Of a stretch of 64,000 nucleotides of DNA, positions 1 through 10,873 are shown piece after piece. The DNA lies in NCBI GenBank assembly GCA_034766995.1, contig CM068315.1:16511010-16575009 (forward strand). Reading direction: 5' to 3'. Numbering within the stretch: the stretch's first letter is position 1; every line of letters begins with the position of its first letter. The translations under genes were made by a program, and so were the position numbers. Under the pieces are notes generated by a model that saw nothing but the letters and a program-made list of their open reading frames with translations, did no database searches and was not told the origin of the DNA. Source of the stretch: Acanthacorydalis orientalis. Its lineage: Eukaryota; Arthropoda; Insecta; Megaloptera; Corydalidae.

Positions 1-460
1 AAATATAGATTGTAGTACACTTCAAAATTGATTACACATTTATTCTTTCGTTTTTAAATCGATTAATTATTGAATATGCAATAAAAATTTCTTATAAAAT
101 TTATACTAATTAAATTTTAAGATATATTTCTGATTTTATTGGAATTGAAACCTGACTTAATTAATAAACAAATATATAAATTATTATTTTCTGTTATAAT
201 AACATAAAGTCGATTTCATTTTTCATCAATATTATTAGTGTTAGAATCATATGAAGACAAAATGTAACAAATCGTTAGTTAATACGATTTTAATCAATTT
301 GAAAAAAAATATATAATTATTATTTTTATCGAATATTAAACTAAATATGCAATTAACACGTTTTTTAAAGAATTCTATTAATTGTTTAATTAGATAATAA
401 TAATTGATGATACATAGTAACAAACATAGATTTAATAGATTATTTAAATTAAAAGAGCAA
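1..460. other. A+T-rich DNA, nothing recognised
   Basis: No coding-like frame, repeat family or GC island is visible. The only open frame here (minus strand, Leu/Ile/Phe/Asn-rich) is what A+T-rich DNA gives by chance. Confidence 0.6.
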
Positions 461-782
461 CAGACATTTTCATAAAAGTAAGCTTTCTTTATTCCACAAA
501 TCACAGAATCGGTCTCTGGCCAAAAATGTTTAATAAATCATTATTGTACATGTATGATTTTCGCTTGTATACATTTAGATTTTGGTGGTATCATTTTGAC
601 AGTGCCAAGTCAGAAAAATCTAGAAAATCGTTGATGTTCTGAAAATGATAAATTTGTTATCGAAAAGCGTATAAGCAACAATAATAAAAATTTATTGAAT
701 ATTTTTACCAGCAAGATTTTTTTGTGATTTATGAGTTAAAAAATTATTCTTTTATGAGAATGAATTTAAATACAGATGTAAT
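461..782. repeat. Foldback MITE (family F), copy 1
   Basis: The left arm has a CACAAATCACA-type block followed by CAAAAATGTTTAATAAATCATTATTG. The right arm carries the same blocks reverse-complemented (ATTTATTGAATATTTTTACC, then TTTGTGATTTATGAG). The centre is about 90 bp. Both arms are diverged from the best copies. No coding capacity. Confidence 0.65.
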
Positions 783-2057
783 ATCAAACATCTTTATATT
801 TCATTTTAAGTAAAGGAAAATTATAACTTTAAGATAGTATTTTCGATCTTCTTGGCTAAAATATATCTTCGAGATTCAGTAGACGAGGCCCTCCGGTTGG
901 CACTAATATTATTCTAGCCATGTAAAGTCATATTTTCGTTTTTTTACATGTAAGTATGTATTGTATTTTATTATGAACCAAATAATAATCACTGTTCTTT
1001 AAGCGTTTAACGAAAAAAAAAGATTATTAACTAAATAGGTATGCTGTTATAGGGTACACTGTTATTTTAGATTATAATTCTAATTTCAAAAAAGTATTTT
1101 TATTAGATACTATTTAAAAGATTATTTACTACATGATAATTTATTAAATCAAAATTACATTTCAGCTATGAATTTCTTGCAATACAAAATTATATACGGC
1201 TCTAAAACTGTGTGTGTCTGTAGAGTCGATGTGTACCAGAGTAATTATCAATAATGAATAAGTGACGTTATTTGTGAAACGACAATACTCATATTACTAC
1301 AGTGACGTTAGTGTTTCAGCTCTCAGTTCATATTATAGTGCGGCAGGTACTGTTTCATGTCAGTCCGGAGTATATTTTCATTAACATTGCCCTGGGGTAT
1401 TATGTAGGGCTAATTAGTATTAACCGGCAGCACCAGTGGCGAAACCCAGCGTACCCACTTAATTAGAAATATTCAACGGCACGGTAACGCCATTGCCAAT
1501 GCTTGTGTGAGTGAATTTCATATACTAAAGACTACGTAACACGTACGCCCGCATAAGGGATGATAACATTTAAAACTATTGCGAATCGCTGAATATATGG
1601 AATAATTATGTAACGTTGTTTCGCTTATTTCCGACATGAGCGAGGAAAACAGTGGCCTATTTTATATCTGTGTGAAAAATTTATAATACTTTTAGTAAGA
1701 TTTTTTGAAATCACATTTTTTTAAAAAATCCTACTTTTATTTAATAAAATACTACAACTGTCATTATAATCATATAAATTAAATTATATTCATTTTGAAC
1801 GTTTTATGGATATAATCGGAGATAATTACTCATTATTTCTCTATTGAAAATTGAAGAGCCTTTGAAATATAGGTCATGATTAATGATAGTTGTACTAGTT
1901 TATTCGAAAACATTTCTGAATTATAAATATAAATTGTGGGTTCCTCGTATATAGGAGAAATTTGATTGATCGATTATCATAAATATTATTAATTCAATTT
2001 AGAAATTATAATTAGAGAATTTTATAAATAAATAATTTAATTATTAAATAATATTTT
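783..2057. other. Non-coding; GC-richer island near 1300-1570
   Basis: Mostly A+T-rich. Between about 1300 and 1570 the composition changes to mixed sequence with CpG dinucleotides and two TAATTAG homeodomain-core motifs (near 1410 and 1460). This resembles a conserved non-coding or enhancer block rather than coding sequence, since all frames close quickly. No element is identified. Confidence 0.4.
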
Positions 2058-2372
2058 TCAATTTTCAGAAATGAATTCTTTTTTCACCACACAAATCACA
2101 AAAATTTTCTAGTTAAAAATGTTATATACATAATTTTCAATTGTTGTTTCGATAATTCTATCATTTTTAATGCGTCTAATTTGAAAAAATCAGAAAAATA
2201 CAGATTTTTCTATATCTTAACTCTCTCAAAATGATGGAATTACGTTTGAAATAATCATAAGTAGGTATCAAAAATCTCCAATAATGAATTTTTGGATGTT
2301 TTTCATTAGAAAATTGTTTGTCGTTATTGGGGTGAAAAAATTATTTCTTTGTCATAATTGTACTGTGACAAA
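2058..2372. repeat. Foldback MITE (family F), copy 2
   Basis: The left arm begins TTTTCAGAAATGAATTCTTTTTTCACCACACAAATCAC, in the family pattern. The right arm ends with the complementary GGTGAAAAAATTATTTCTTTG and a terminal ACTGTGACA, which matches the family end CACAGTGTCA in altered form. The centre is diverged. Confidence 0.6.
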
Positions 2373-3060
2373 TATTTTAATTTCAATTCAGTGAAAACTA
2401 AATAGTATTATAGATGATCATTTTAAATAGTGAAGTTATTTACACATATTATTATTGTATTGTTATTGTGTTTATGTTGTATAGAAACAGTCTGAATCTA
2501 ATAGATTACAACTAATTGGAGCGGAAACATCTTGGATAGAGTAGATCACGTTTATTCAAAATTGTATTATACTGTTCCCATTATTAGAATAATAAACAAT
2601 ATACCACATATTTCTTTTATAACGACCGATTTACTAGACAAATACCTTTGATGGATTATTAGTTAACTTTTTTGTATCTGACATACAATCTTTAAACAAT
2701 GATACACTACAATCAATACATTTATGCGGTCTCCATTTACACGAATTCACTTTAACACTGTTAACACTTTTTTAAAAATTTAAATAATCAACTATAAATC
2801 AGAATTACCACAATGCATATATTTATCATGTTTGATCACGTATTTTATATACATTTTAATTATACAAGTTCGGTAATTCTCTAATTTAATTTTTTCAGTA
2901 ATCTTATTTACAATTGTGTAGTAAACATACGAGTATGTAGTGAGGTAAAAGTAAATAGTAAAAATAAATAAATAGTAAAAAATTATGGAGAGCATGGATT
3001 ATAAACCGTAGATACGCGATAGATTAATAAATAAAGGCATCATCAAGGGGTACATTAAAT
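2373..3060. other. A+T-rich DNA, nothing recognised
   Basis: No repeat family or coding relic seen. The 67-codon minus-strand frame at 2792-2995 is rich in Tyr and Ile and has no recognisable domain. Confidence 0.55.
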
Positions 3061-3825
3061 AAAATGATTAAGAAAAAGACAAGAACCTAGATAAATTTAG
3101 AAGTTAAATTAAAAATTATCCAGACGTGTTAGAAAAGATGAAAAAATTAATTATATTGTTTGGTTACACAATCTTTACGACTCAACAATTTGCACGTTTA
3201 AAAAAATGCTGACGCTATTTAAATAACAGTGAAAAAAGCAATACAAGCAAGTTCCAAGATACTGAAATATGCAAGAAGTAGTATTATGGTGAAAATGGAA
3301 ACGTTATTAATTCAGTGAATAGAAGACAATAACAAAAACACATGGATACACGTATTACACAAAATAAGACTTTGTCAATTTTTAATCAGTTAAAAAAGAA
3401 AATAATGAAAACCAAAGTGAAGGAGAAAATGAAGAAAGAGATGCAACAAAAGTTAATTACTTTTCTTCCAGTAAAGGCTGGTTTGACAAATTCAAGGAAA
3501 GGTACGATCTACACAACAGCAAGTTTGTGGGCGAAGCTGCTAGTACTGATAAAGAAGCAGATACACAATTTTATTAGAAGGTGAAGGATTTAGTGATTTG
3601 AATGCTTATGATATTGAAGAACATTTAAAATCACAGGATTCTTAATTGACAACTAATGATCTTATTGAATTAAACCAAGAAAAGAACAACGAAGAAGAAG
3701 AGCAAGAAAATTATGAAAAAGAAGCATCTTACCTGTTTACAACCCAGAACATTAAAGATTCCATACATGTGATTCAAAAAAGTATTGATTTTATTGAACA
3801 CGAGAGTGATTTTTAATAGGTAACT
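3061..3825 (+). pseudogene. pogo/Tigger-like transposase relic (CENP-B-type HTH region plus C-terminal tail)
   Basis: Translating all three plus frames gives, in order: a psq-type HTH start (INLEVKLKII, about 3090); a METLLIQ.IEDNNK segment (3295-3330) equivalent to the MEKLLLVWIEDQ part of Tigger transposases; the CENP-B-box motif GWFDKFKERYDLHN followed by KFVGEAASTDKEAD (3478-3560); and an acidic Glu-rich tail ending IDFIEHERDF (3680-3815). These blocks are known from pogo/Tigger transposases, which bind their own termini and move at TA sites. The DDE catalytic core between the GEAAS motif and the tail is missing. There are several stops and frameshifts, so the copy is dead. Terminal inverted repeats were not found. 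An open stretch at 3342-3584 runs partly out of frame across it and is not a gene. Confidence 0.8.
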
Positions 3826-4420
3826 GTAAAGTTGTAGATTTTGTGATATTTTATCTTTATGGAAATAAATGACAGCTACATCAAAATATGTGTACTTTTG
3901 TTATCAGTAATCTTTTATATAGACATATATTTAAACAGAACTTTAGTTAAAACTTTTCTACTTTCATAGAAGTGAAATATTTGAGAATATGGAACAGATC
4001 TCTATTTTAAACAGCTTTCTATCACTTACGTGGTTTTTATTTACGGTTTTTTTTCGTAGAACCAATTATTCACGTAAATGAAGGAATTATAATATTCTTA
4101 AAACTAAAATAATAGATACATGATGAATATTTTACCTGTTTTGTTAATAAATCCAGTTACTAATTTAGCATTTAAATTTTTCCATGCGGTAAAGACTGTT
4201 GAATCGTTAAATAAAAAACCAGTCTAAAAGGTCTAAACGCACACTGAACGGTTATTGATTGTAAGTGGGTAAAATAAAGACGATTGGGGGGAGGGGCATT
4301 TTCGAATATAACTTAGTGTAAACAATCCGAAATATAAATATTATCGTCTCGCTCATTTACAATGTTGAGCGTGTCGTAAATATTTTGACGAAGGATCAAA
4401 AACATTTGTGACACGATATC
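3826..4420. other. A+T-rich DNA, nothing recognised
   Basis: No motif or repeat recognised. Base composition begins to rise in G+C near 4240 (a G-rich run at about 4285-4300) as the island downstream is approached. Confidence 0.5.
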
Positions 4421-4734
4421 AAAAACATCTTGAGCTCTGGTTCGTCCTCGCTACTTCAAAGCAAGTAATCATTCACACATTAATTGCTCAGTCGGGCGTG
4501 TGATGCGACGCTACCGAAACAAGTCATGACCACACGACACGACGAGCAGGAGCTGGGAACGCTCTCGTCCGACCGACCGTCCGTTCGTTTTCCAGATATC
4601 ATTAGTAAGTGTGCGCAGGTTGCGTGAGATGTCACCGCGTGTCTGTCTCTCCGGTCGCGTGGTACCTGCGGTGATGTCTCTTCGGCCCCTTGGCAACGTT
4701 CACGTCGCTCCCAGCTGTCCGACGGGCCGACGCC

Positions 4735-4842
4735 ATGACGTCACCGTCGTCGTTGCGTTGCGTTATCCTGTGTGTGTGTGCGATAGTCTGTTCAACATCA
4801 GCGAGTGAATTTTACACGACCAGTCGATTTGCATATTCGTGA
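4735..4842 (+). CDS. Candidate 5' coding exon: signal-peptide-like 35-residue frame
   Basis: The frame opens at ATG 4735 in a fair context (GACGCCATGA). It reads MTSPSSLRCVILCVCAIV, then CSTSASEFYTTSRF, before a stop at 4840. The order is that of a secretory signal peptide: a short polar start with one Arg, a hydrophobic core CVILCVCAIVC, then a small-residue cleavage region STSAS. If real, it is probably the first coding exon of a secreted or membrane protein that splices out before the stop; GT dinucleotides at about 4804 and 4839 are weak donors. Against it, part of the hydrophobic core comes from a (TG)n run, and no homolog is recognised. Confidence 0.25.
   Translation: MTSPSSLRCVILCVCAIVCSTSASEFYTTSRFAYS
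4736..4743. promoter_or_regulatory. CRE palindrome TGACGTCA
   Basis: Perfect 8-bp cyclic-AMP response element consensus (CREB/ATF family site) inside the GC-rich island. It overlaps the second codon of the candidate exon. Confidence 0.45.
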
Positions 4843-4880
4843 TTGTACACGACAGTGCACGTGACTCCTGTAATCGTATA

Positions 4881-5423
4881 TTAAATATTAATTTTAGGGT
4901 AAACACCCCGAAAAAATAATAGGAAAATTTGAATATTGGATAATGTGTGACTAATACGACTGAAAGGAACTAATTTACTATGTATATGTGTACATGTTAC
5001 TCGATGTTTTGAATATAATTTCATATTCTGACTTTCAACCCTCTTTTTTCACTAATTATAAAAATCATCAGCATGAATATCAAATTACAAATTAAATTGA
5101 CAACTATTTTTCATTACTACAACAGTAGTTGTATGATATTCAAATTATTTATATAAAAATCGAAATGTTGAATATGTACAGAGAAAACATACTGTGAAAA
5201 AAGAATATAAGCTCGATAATTATATACAAATATTAAAAGATTTAAAATGGATTCGTTTAGTGAAAAGAAGACATTTGTAACACTAACATGTTCTTTAAAA
5301 TCATTGTATCCAATCAGTATCCAGTATGACAGAAATTTCATAAAAAATTGTTCCCAATTAAAGCTATTAAAAATATAGAAATATACTTTACAATCATAAA
5401 TAAGAAAACTTATGAGTAAAGTA
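4881..5423. other. A+T-rich DNA, nothing recognised
   Basis: No repeat or coding relic recognised. The minus-strand frame at 5117-5341 is low-complexity and has no domain. Confidence 0.5.
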
Positions 5424-5995
5424 TTAAGTTGGTAGGAAAATAATTGCGGTTTTTGTTTTCTGAATTCTAGCCTTAATTTTTTTTAATGAAAGTGTCATTG
5501 CATCATGTTCATGTTAATATAATTTTAAAGTGCATTTTTCGATCTGTATTTTGGTAACATGGACTTTGGTTTTCTTATTAATTTTCATTCAAATTGGCCT
5601 ATTGAATTAAAGATGGAAAAGAAGAAAAAAAGAGTAATTTTTGTATTAGTTCAAAACGAGTGATGAGGCAGCAGAAATTGATCGTAAAATAAACAATGCT
5701 TTTGGTGTGGAAGCTGCTAAAAAACGTATTGTCCAATGGTGTTTCAAAATTTTCGTGCTAGGAACAAGAGTCTTGAAGAAGAAGGAGGTCTCGGGTATCC
5801 TTCTTCAGTTCATAATGATCAACTGAATGCATTAGATGAATTAGAACCACATACAACAATTCGAGAGGTTGTACAAAAGTTAGACGTTATCAACCAACAG
5901 TTCCAGACTATTTAAAACAGCTAGGAAAATCAAAAAAGCTTGACATATATATGAATTCGAGGTCATAAAACGCAATTATTTTTCTATGAACCTGA
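5424..5995 (+). mobile_element. Non-autonomous mariner, family A copy 1 (HTH-only)
   Basis: The left terminal repeat TTAAGTTGGTAGGAAAATAA continues into TTGCGGTTTTTG. The right end reads, in reverse complement, ATCAGGTTCATAGAAAAATA then ATTGCG. The body carries a degenerate transposase N-terminus starting at ATG 5613 (SDEAAEIDRKINNAFGVEAA, then KKRIVQWCF). It runs through the second HTH (TTIREVVQKL) to LGKSKKLD and then passes directly into the right terminal repeat. The whole catalytic domain is absent. Frameshifts and stops inactivate even the HTH frame. The junction is the same as in the other three family A copies. Confidence 0.85.
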
Positions 5996-6107
5996 TATAA
6001 TTTTATCTTTTAAAAACGGCCGCTATTCTGTATCTGCTTTCATTAAGAAACTGAATCCGAGAAAATATGATAATTTATAATACAGTTCTAACAGAGCGGA
6101 CACTTTC

Positions 6108-6388
6108 ATATTGTCACTTTCACACTTTCATAATGATTAATATTCCTTTTTCACATTACCAATCACAAAAAAAGTTCGAGTCAAAGGTACTCAATAAAGA
6201 ATAATTTATTATTTTTGATTGTTTCTTATGCATATTTTTATTACGATGCAGTTGTCTTTATCGAAATGGGCATAAGAAGTTATATAAATGATCAATTATG
6301 ATTTAATAGACATTTTTAATCAGGAAAATATTGTAGTTTGTGAGATGAAAAAAGAATTCATTTGTAAAAATGATATTCTCGTATTAAT
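6108..6388. repeat. Foldback MITE (family F), copy 3
   Basis: The left arm runs TTTTTCACATTACCAATCACAAAAAAAG... and the right arm GTAGTTTGTGAGATGAAAAAAGAATTCATTTGTAAAAATGA, its reverse complement with changes. The centre contains the shared block TTTATCGAAATGGGCATAAG. It lies about 110 bp beyond mariner A1. Confidence 0.7.
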
Positions 6389-6888
6389 TCTAAACGATCG
6401 CTTGTACTGAACTAAAAAAAATTAAACGATCCTCTATACAAGCGAATTAATTAAAACATTTAATTATTTTTAGTTTTTCTTTTAAGAAGTAATATCTATA
6501 AGTCGGTTTTAATATTGTTAGAAATATAGATACGGAAAAATATAATTGATTTCATTAGCATTGTTCTACGTATGTATATAATTTTTGTAACCAAAATTGT
6601 ATTAATAAGGGAATTTATCAGTTTATTTATAGTACTAATAACCTTTTTGGAAAACACATATAATGTCTAAGGATGTTTAATCTCTTACACAATTTAGCCA
6701 CAGTTTCAGGTAATATGATTAGTCTCTAATTTTAGAGAATGAAATTGCTCCTAAGCCAGATCAATAACTTGATTTATTAGTGATGCAGAATTCATGAAAA
6801 ACTGTATGAAATATTTTTAATGTTTTAAAGAATCTACAGGTTTTTGAAAATACAGAAAATCAACCTACTAGTCAGAAACCAGGATATT
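6389..6888. other. A+T-rich DNA, nothing recognised
   Basis: No coding-like frame or repeat recognised. Confidence 0.5.

Positions 6889-6920
<32 letters not shown>
6889..6920. repeat. (TA)n-(CA)n microsatellite
   Basis: About 13 TA units followed by ACACACA. Confidence 0.95.
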
Positions 6921-6921
<1 letters not shown>

Positions 6922-7291
6922 TCAACCCTCCTATAACACGTTTAATTCGTTCCGTGTTGTATCGAAACAGTGTTAAGGGAAACCTAGAAATAATACAAAT
7001 AAGGGGAATGTGTCACGTGTTATATCGAAACCGTGTTTTCGAAGTGTCTGAATTTATGAACTAGAAACCGTTCACTGAGTTTTCAGTAAAAATAGAAACA
7101 CACAGACTTCGAATTATAATATATACAAGGGGAATTTCCTTTTTATGTCAACCAAAACAGTGTGATGGAAATATTTGTGCTATGTGAGGGTTGTTCAAGT
7201 TTATTAAATCGTCCTATATGGAAACCGTGTTATTAACATATGGTGCTATAGGAGGGCTATTGCAGTTTTTGCACTGTGTTATACCAAAATC

Positions 7292-7292
<1 letters not shown>
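6921..7292. repeat. MITE-like palindromic repeat, CCCTCCTATAACACG type
   Basis: The left end has CAACCCTCCTATAACACG. Near the right end, GTGCTATAGGAGGGCT (7241-7256) is its imperfect reverse complement, and a further inverted copy, GTGCTATGTGAGGGTTG, lies at about 7177. Inside are variants of a CGTGTTATATCGAAACCGTGTT unit near 6952, 7018, 7219 and 7273. TA arrays flank both sides. There is no coding sequence; the superfamily is not recognised. Confidence 0.55.
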
Positions 7293-7332
<40 letters not shown>

Positions 7333-7338
7333 TATGTA

Positions 7339-7390
<52 letters not shown>

Positions 7391-7391
7391 C

Positions 7392-7435
<44 letters not shown>
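7293..7435. repeat. Long (TA)n microsatellite with TACA/TATG interruptions
   Basis: About 140 bp of TA with single C interruptions at 7327, 7357, 7375, 7391 and 7405. It yields false Tyr-Ile frames on both strands. Confidence 0.95.
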
Positions 7436-7439
<4 letters not shown>

Positions 7440-7489
7440 AATTTATTTGTCACAAGAAACATTTAAACTGAACAGCGTATCTACTGTTG

Positions 7490-7740
7490 GACATTAGACC
7501 CGTCAGAGAAACGGTTGAAACTACTAGTTGTGGATTTTCGTACGCCAAATCACAACATTTGACGAACACAGCCACGACCGCAGTTTCACGCACGTCATAT
7601 TACTGCGACATATCGGTTAGTAGCGTATTAGGTACGTCCACCAACTTTTCGATTTAGTAAACGACCCACATTAAGTTGAAATGCCAGGAAGTCATTTGCA
7701 CCGGTTCATGGGAGACCGCACGTAGTTTCATGTTTTATAA
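7490..7740. other. GC-richer non-coding island
   Basis: Mixed-composition, CpG-containing sequence between A+T-rich flanks. No domain or repeat is recognised. Possible regulatory block. Confidence 0.35.
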
Positions 7741-7826
7741 ATGTGTTCTCTTTATTTAAAAATAAATTAAGTGCGGTGCGGACGACGCGTCCTGTCCTTG
7801 ATTTGTGTTTTTGTATACACTGTGTA

Positions 7827-8135
7827 ATGGACGATCGTTTTCTTATTTGGATTGTGTTCGTTAATTATCCAATAGTATTAATGGACATTGCAGAAAGAAA
7901 TATAAAACGTGCAGTTCGTTCAGTAAAAAGATATTACATTAAAGTTTTTTTTCAAAAAAGAAATGAAAAATATATCTGTTTCTACATCACGATGAAGAAG
8001 ATTTATCTTCTAATTATTTTCAATATATTTAAAAAATGTTTTAACTCTTTGAAATACAAACTTTTACTTTTAGAAATTTTTGAAATATCATTAAAAATAA
8101 AAATGCGTATATCCGTTATAAATTTTATAAAATGA
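7827..8135 (+). other. Longest ATG frame not explained by repeats or transposons (102 codons), probably fortuitous
   Basis: From ATG 7827 it encodes MDDRFLIWIVFVNYPI... with a basic middle (KRAVRSVKRYYIKVFFQKR) and an Ile/Leu/Lys-rich end at 8135. The frame is open upstream to 7743 without an ATG. No domain is recognised. The second half has the composition expected of random A+T-rich DNA; the first third is less biased. No splice signals mark it out. Not called as a gene. Confidence 0.2.
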
Positions 8136-8366
8136 AATGTTTAATCAAAAAATTGTATATACTTTTACCATTTAGTTTAGATTTACTGATTTCGTAATCG
8201 ATATTTTATAAATGAATTATTCTTAAAAGAATTTACAACTGTTATTATGGAAAAATGATGTAAAATATTTCTATATATATTTAATTTAAATTATGGTTCT
8301 GTATCAATAGTTTGTTTTTGCAATTTCAGTATCTTTAAATTTTGCATCTGTTATTGAAGAAATACA

Positions 8367-9648
8367 TGAAGTTGGTGCAAAAATAATTGCGGTTTTATCA
8401 TTTTAAATTTTGGCTCTTATTTTTTTGATTTCCATTATTTTTTGTTATAGTCGTCTGATATATCATTGTAAATAATAAAATTAGCACTACTGATTTCAGC
8501 TTATGTCTATTGTTTTCATTTTTTAGTATTGTTGGTTATACCTTCTTAAATTAGTCATGGAAAAAAGCAAATTCGCGCGATTTTATTGTACGAGTTTAAA
8601 TTAGGACGTAAGAGAATAGAAACTGCTCGAAATATCAAATTTGTTTTTGACAAAGAGTTAATTAGTGAACGTAAAGCTCAACACTGATTCCAAAATTTCG
8701 TAATGAAATGAAAGCCTGGATGATGAAGTGGTTCGTGGACGTCCTTCAGTTATAAACAATAATGATATAAGAATCATTATTGAAGTGGACCCACGAGAAC
8801 CAACTCAATAGGTGGTGGAAGAACTCAATGTTGATCATTCAACAGTTATTTGACATTTGAGCCTAATTGGAAGAACAAAAAAGGTGGATAAATGAGTGCC
8901 GTATGAATTAAACGAAAATCAAGAAATTATGCGATACGAAATCTACTCTGCGCTTCATTTGCGTAAGAAAAATGATCATTTTCTTGATCGCATTGTCATA
9001 TGTGATGAAAAGTGGATTATCTTCAACAGTCGGAAACGTTTATCATAGTGGCAAGACCGAGGAGATGAACAAAAATAATTTTCTAAATCGAAGCTTTATG
9101 AAAAATAGATTATTGTCACTATTTGCTAGTCGGAAAGTAACATCATTCATTACAACTTCTTAAATCCTGGTGAAACAAGAACAGCAGAAAAATATTGTCA
9201 GAAAATTGAAGAAATGCATGAAAAGTTGCATCGTTTACGGCCATCATTAGTCAATCGAAGAGGACCATTTTTTATTCATGACAACATCCGACCACACGTT
9301 TCACAAATGATCTTAAAAAAATTAAATGAACAGGGTTATGAAACCTTACCTCACCCGCCTTATTCTCCGGACCTGTCTCCGGCAGATTATCATTTCTTAA
9401 ACATTTGAGTAATTTTCTACGAGAGGCGTTTTTCAAAGATCAAGCATCAGCTTAAAGCGCTTTCGATGAATTCATTAATTCCAGGACTTCATAATTCTCT
9501 TTTGTAGGAAAAAATAAACTTATTTTCCGTCAAAAGAAATGTTTTCTGGCCAATAATCTTTATTTTGGTTAATAAATATAATTTTAACTGATAAATGAGT
9601 CTCTATACTAGATACGAAAAAGCCGCACTTATTTTTGCGCCATCCTAA
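8367..9648 (+). mobile_element. Near-full-length mariner, family D
   Basis: The ends are inverted repeats: left TGAAGTTGGTGCAAAAATAA then TTGCGGTTTT, right (reverse complement) TTAGGATGGCGCAAAAATAA then GTGCGGC. The length of 1.28 kb is that of a complete mariner. It contains a full but decayed transposase. The left repeat shares AAAATAATTGCGGTTTT exactly with family A copy 1, so A and D belong to related lineages. Confidence 0.9.
8557..9560 (+). pseudogene. mariner transposase (DD34D), frameshifted
   Basis: The frame starts at ATG 8557 (MEKSKFARF...). Reading across shifts gives an N-terminal HTH region (LYEFKLGRKRIETARNI), the linker VDKXVPYELNENQ and the catalytic blocks. First Asp: ICDEKW, codon 9004-9006. 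Second Asp: FIHDNIRPHV, codon 9280-9282. Third Asp: YSPDLSPADYHF, codon 9385-9387. Exactly 34 residues separate the second and third Asp, the mariner hallmark. The stretch 9214-9408 keeps the last two blocks in one open frame. Wording such as HDNxRPH and HPPYSPDLSPADYHF is closest, from memory, to the cecropia/SETMAR type. At least six stops or shifts elsewhere make it inactive. Confidence 0.9.
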
Positions 9649-9811
9649 TAGATTAATTATGTGTCAAGACAAAATAATTTTCAAGCAGATAAAGATAGTA
9701 TTTTGATCATAAATTCATATTCTGAGTAAATAAATATAGAATTAAATCATTAATGAAAGAGCATAAATTAATATTATTGTGTTCATAAAGAGAATTTCTC
9801 TTCCATGTTAG

Positions 9812-9948
9812 TTTTCAATAAGATGATGGCATCGTCATCTAAATACGCATAAGCACTAATCAAATTTAACATTTTTGAGTAGAAAAAAATATGATTGTGT
9901 GATGAAAACAGTATTCATTTGAGAAATATAAATTATTATTTTATAAGA
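9812..9948. repeat. Foldback MITE (family F), single arm
   Basis: ATACGCATAAGCACTAATCA, then an AACATTTTTGAGTAGAAAAA block, then GTGTGATGAAAACAGTATTCATTTGAG. These match the family right arm. The left arm is not clearly present. Confidence 0.5.
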
Positions 9949-10199
9949 ATCAAAACTTAACTTATGTTGAAAACATGTAGTGATTTTTGATTGTAAAATC
10001 TCTTTTTTGTTTAAAGAATGAAAAAGGTTCATTTATGAAAGTCATATTTTTATTTGATATGAAATCAAGTGGAAATTATTAATTAATAACCGGATAATTC
10101 ATCATAAATCAGATTTTTATATTCATGTTAAATGCATTTATTCTAACTCAACAGATTTTATATATAAGTATATATTTCCGTACGAATATAAACTTACAA

Positions 10200-10640
10200 G
10201 ATGTCATACGAACAGAAGAGGAAGCACACGGTCTAATGTTAAACACATAAAGTCGAGCACATCAAACAATAAATATAAGGCGCCGTAATCAATTATCGAA
10301 ATTTCAATTTAAACATTCGCTAAATCGCATTCAAACTATAAATTCTGATAAAGTATATCATACACTGTTTTACTTTAATGTTTCGATAGAACGCAACGGT
10401 ATCGCACGAAATCGACTGAGTTCGCTATTTTCAGGGTCGTTATATTAATCACCGATACTCTCCGTCGCCTGCAGAATTCGTGCCGCGGAGACATTTCCCT
10501 AAAGCAGTCAGCCACCGCCTATATCCTAACTCGATTTCATAAATAACCCTGCTTTGCTTCTAGCGTACAAGTCCAATTTCTTGCCGCTGGCTTATGGCCA
10601 TCGCTATATTATTTAAGAACTGGCTTGTTCACGTCTGAGA
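10200..10640. other. GC-richer non-coding island
   Basis: Mixed-composition sequence, most marked at 10380-10640, with CpGs but no sustained frame. A TTTTCAG at 10426-10432 could act as a 3' splice site, but nothing downstream looks coding. It resembles conserved non-coding DNA. Not identified. Confidence 0.35.
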
Positions 10641-10807
10641 GTGAGCTAGTAACACAATCCAATATGCATGATGTCGAAATTCAGTTTAAAAGTTACCGTT
10701 TTATATGTAAGTTTTTTTTTTTATTTCGGACGACGCCTTACGGTTTTATGACACGATGTGAGGAATGAAATGGTACTTGAATTCTCAATGATGTGTACTA
10801 GATATAA

Positions 10808-10873
<66 letters not shown>

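Larger units (their letters stand above)
4421..4880 (+). promoter_or_regulatory. GC-rich, CpG-rich island; candidate promoter and first exon
   Basis: Composition jumps to about half G+C with many CpG dinucleotides, in sharp contrast to both flanks. It contains an initiator-like TCAGTC (4488-4493), an excellent 5' splice-site match ATTA|GTAAGT (4605-4610) and a perfect CRE palindrome (4736-4743). A small frame starting like a secreted protein lies at 4735. A transcript starting near 4490 would give a non-coding first exon of about 115 nt ending at 4604. That is inference from motif spacing. Both strands have short open frames, as expected in GC-rich DNA, so strand and function are not settled. 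Confidence 0.45.

Noticed and set aside
4511..4696. Arg/Gly-rich minus-strand frame in the GC island
   Set aside because: Typical by-product of CpG-rich DNA; no domain, and overlapping open frames exist on the other strand.
7191..7497. Tyr-Ile-rich open frames on both strands
   Set aside because: They are translations of the (TA)n array. The same applies to frames at 13466, 14455, 17334-17630, 23405-23673, 26280-26657, 33425-33694, 37408-37606, 40813, 42925, 43757-44119 (array part), 46720 and 49930.
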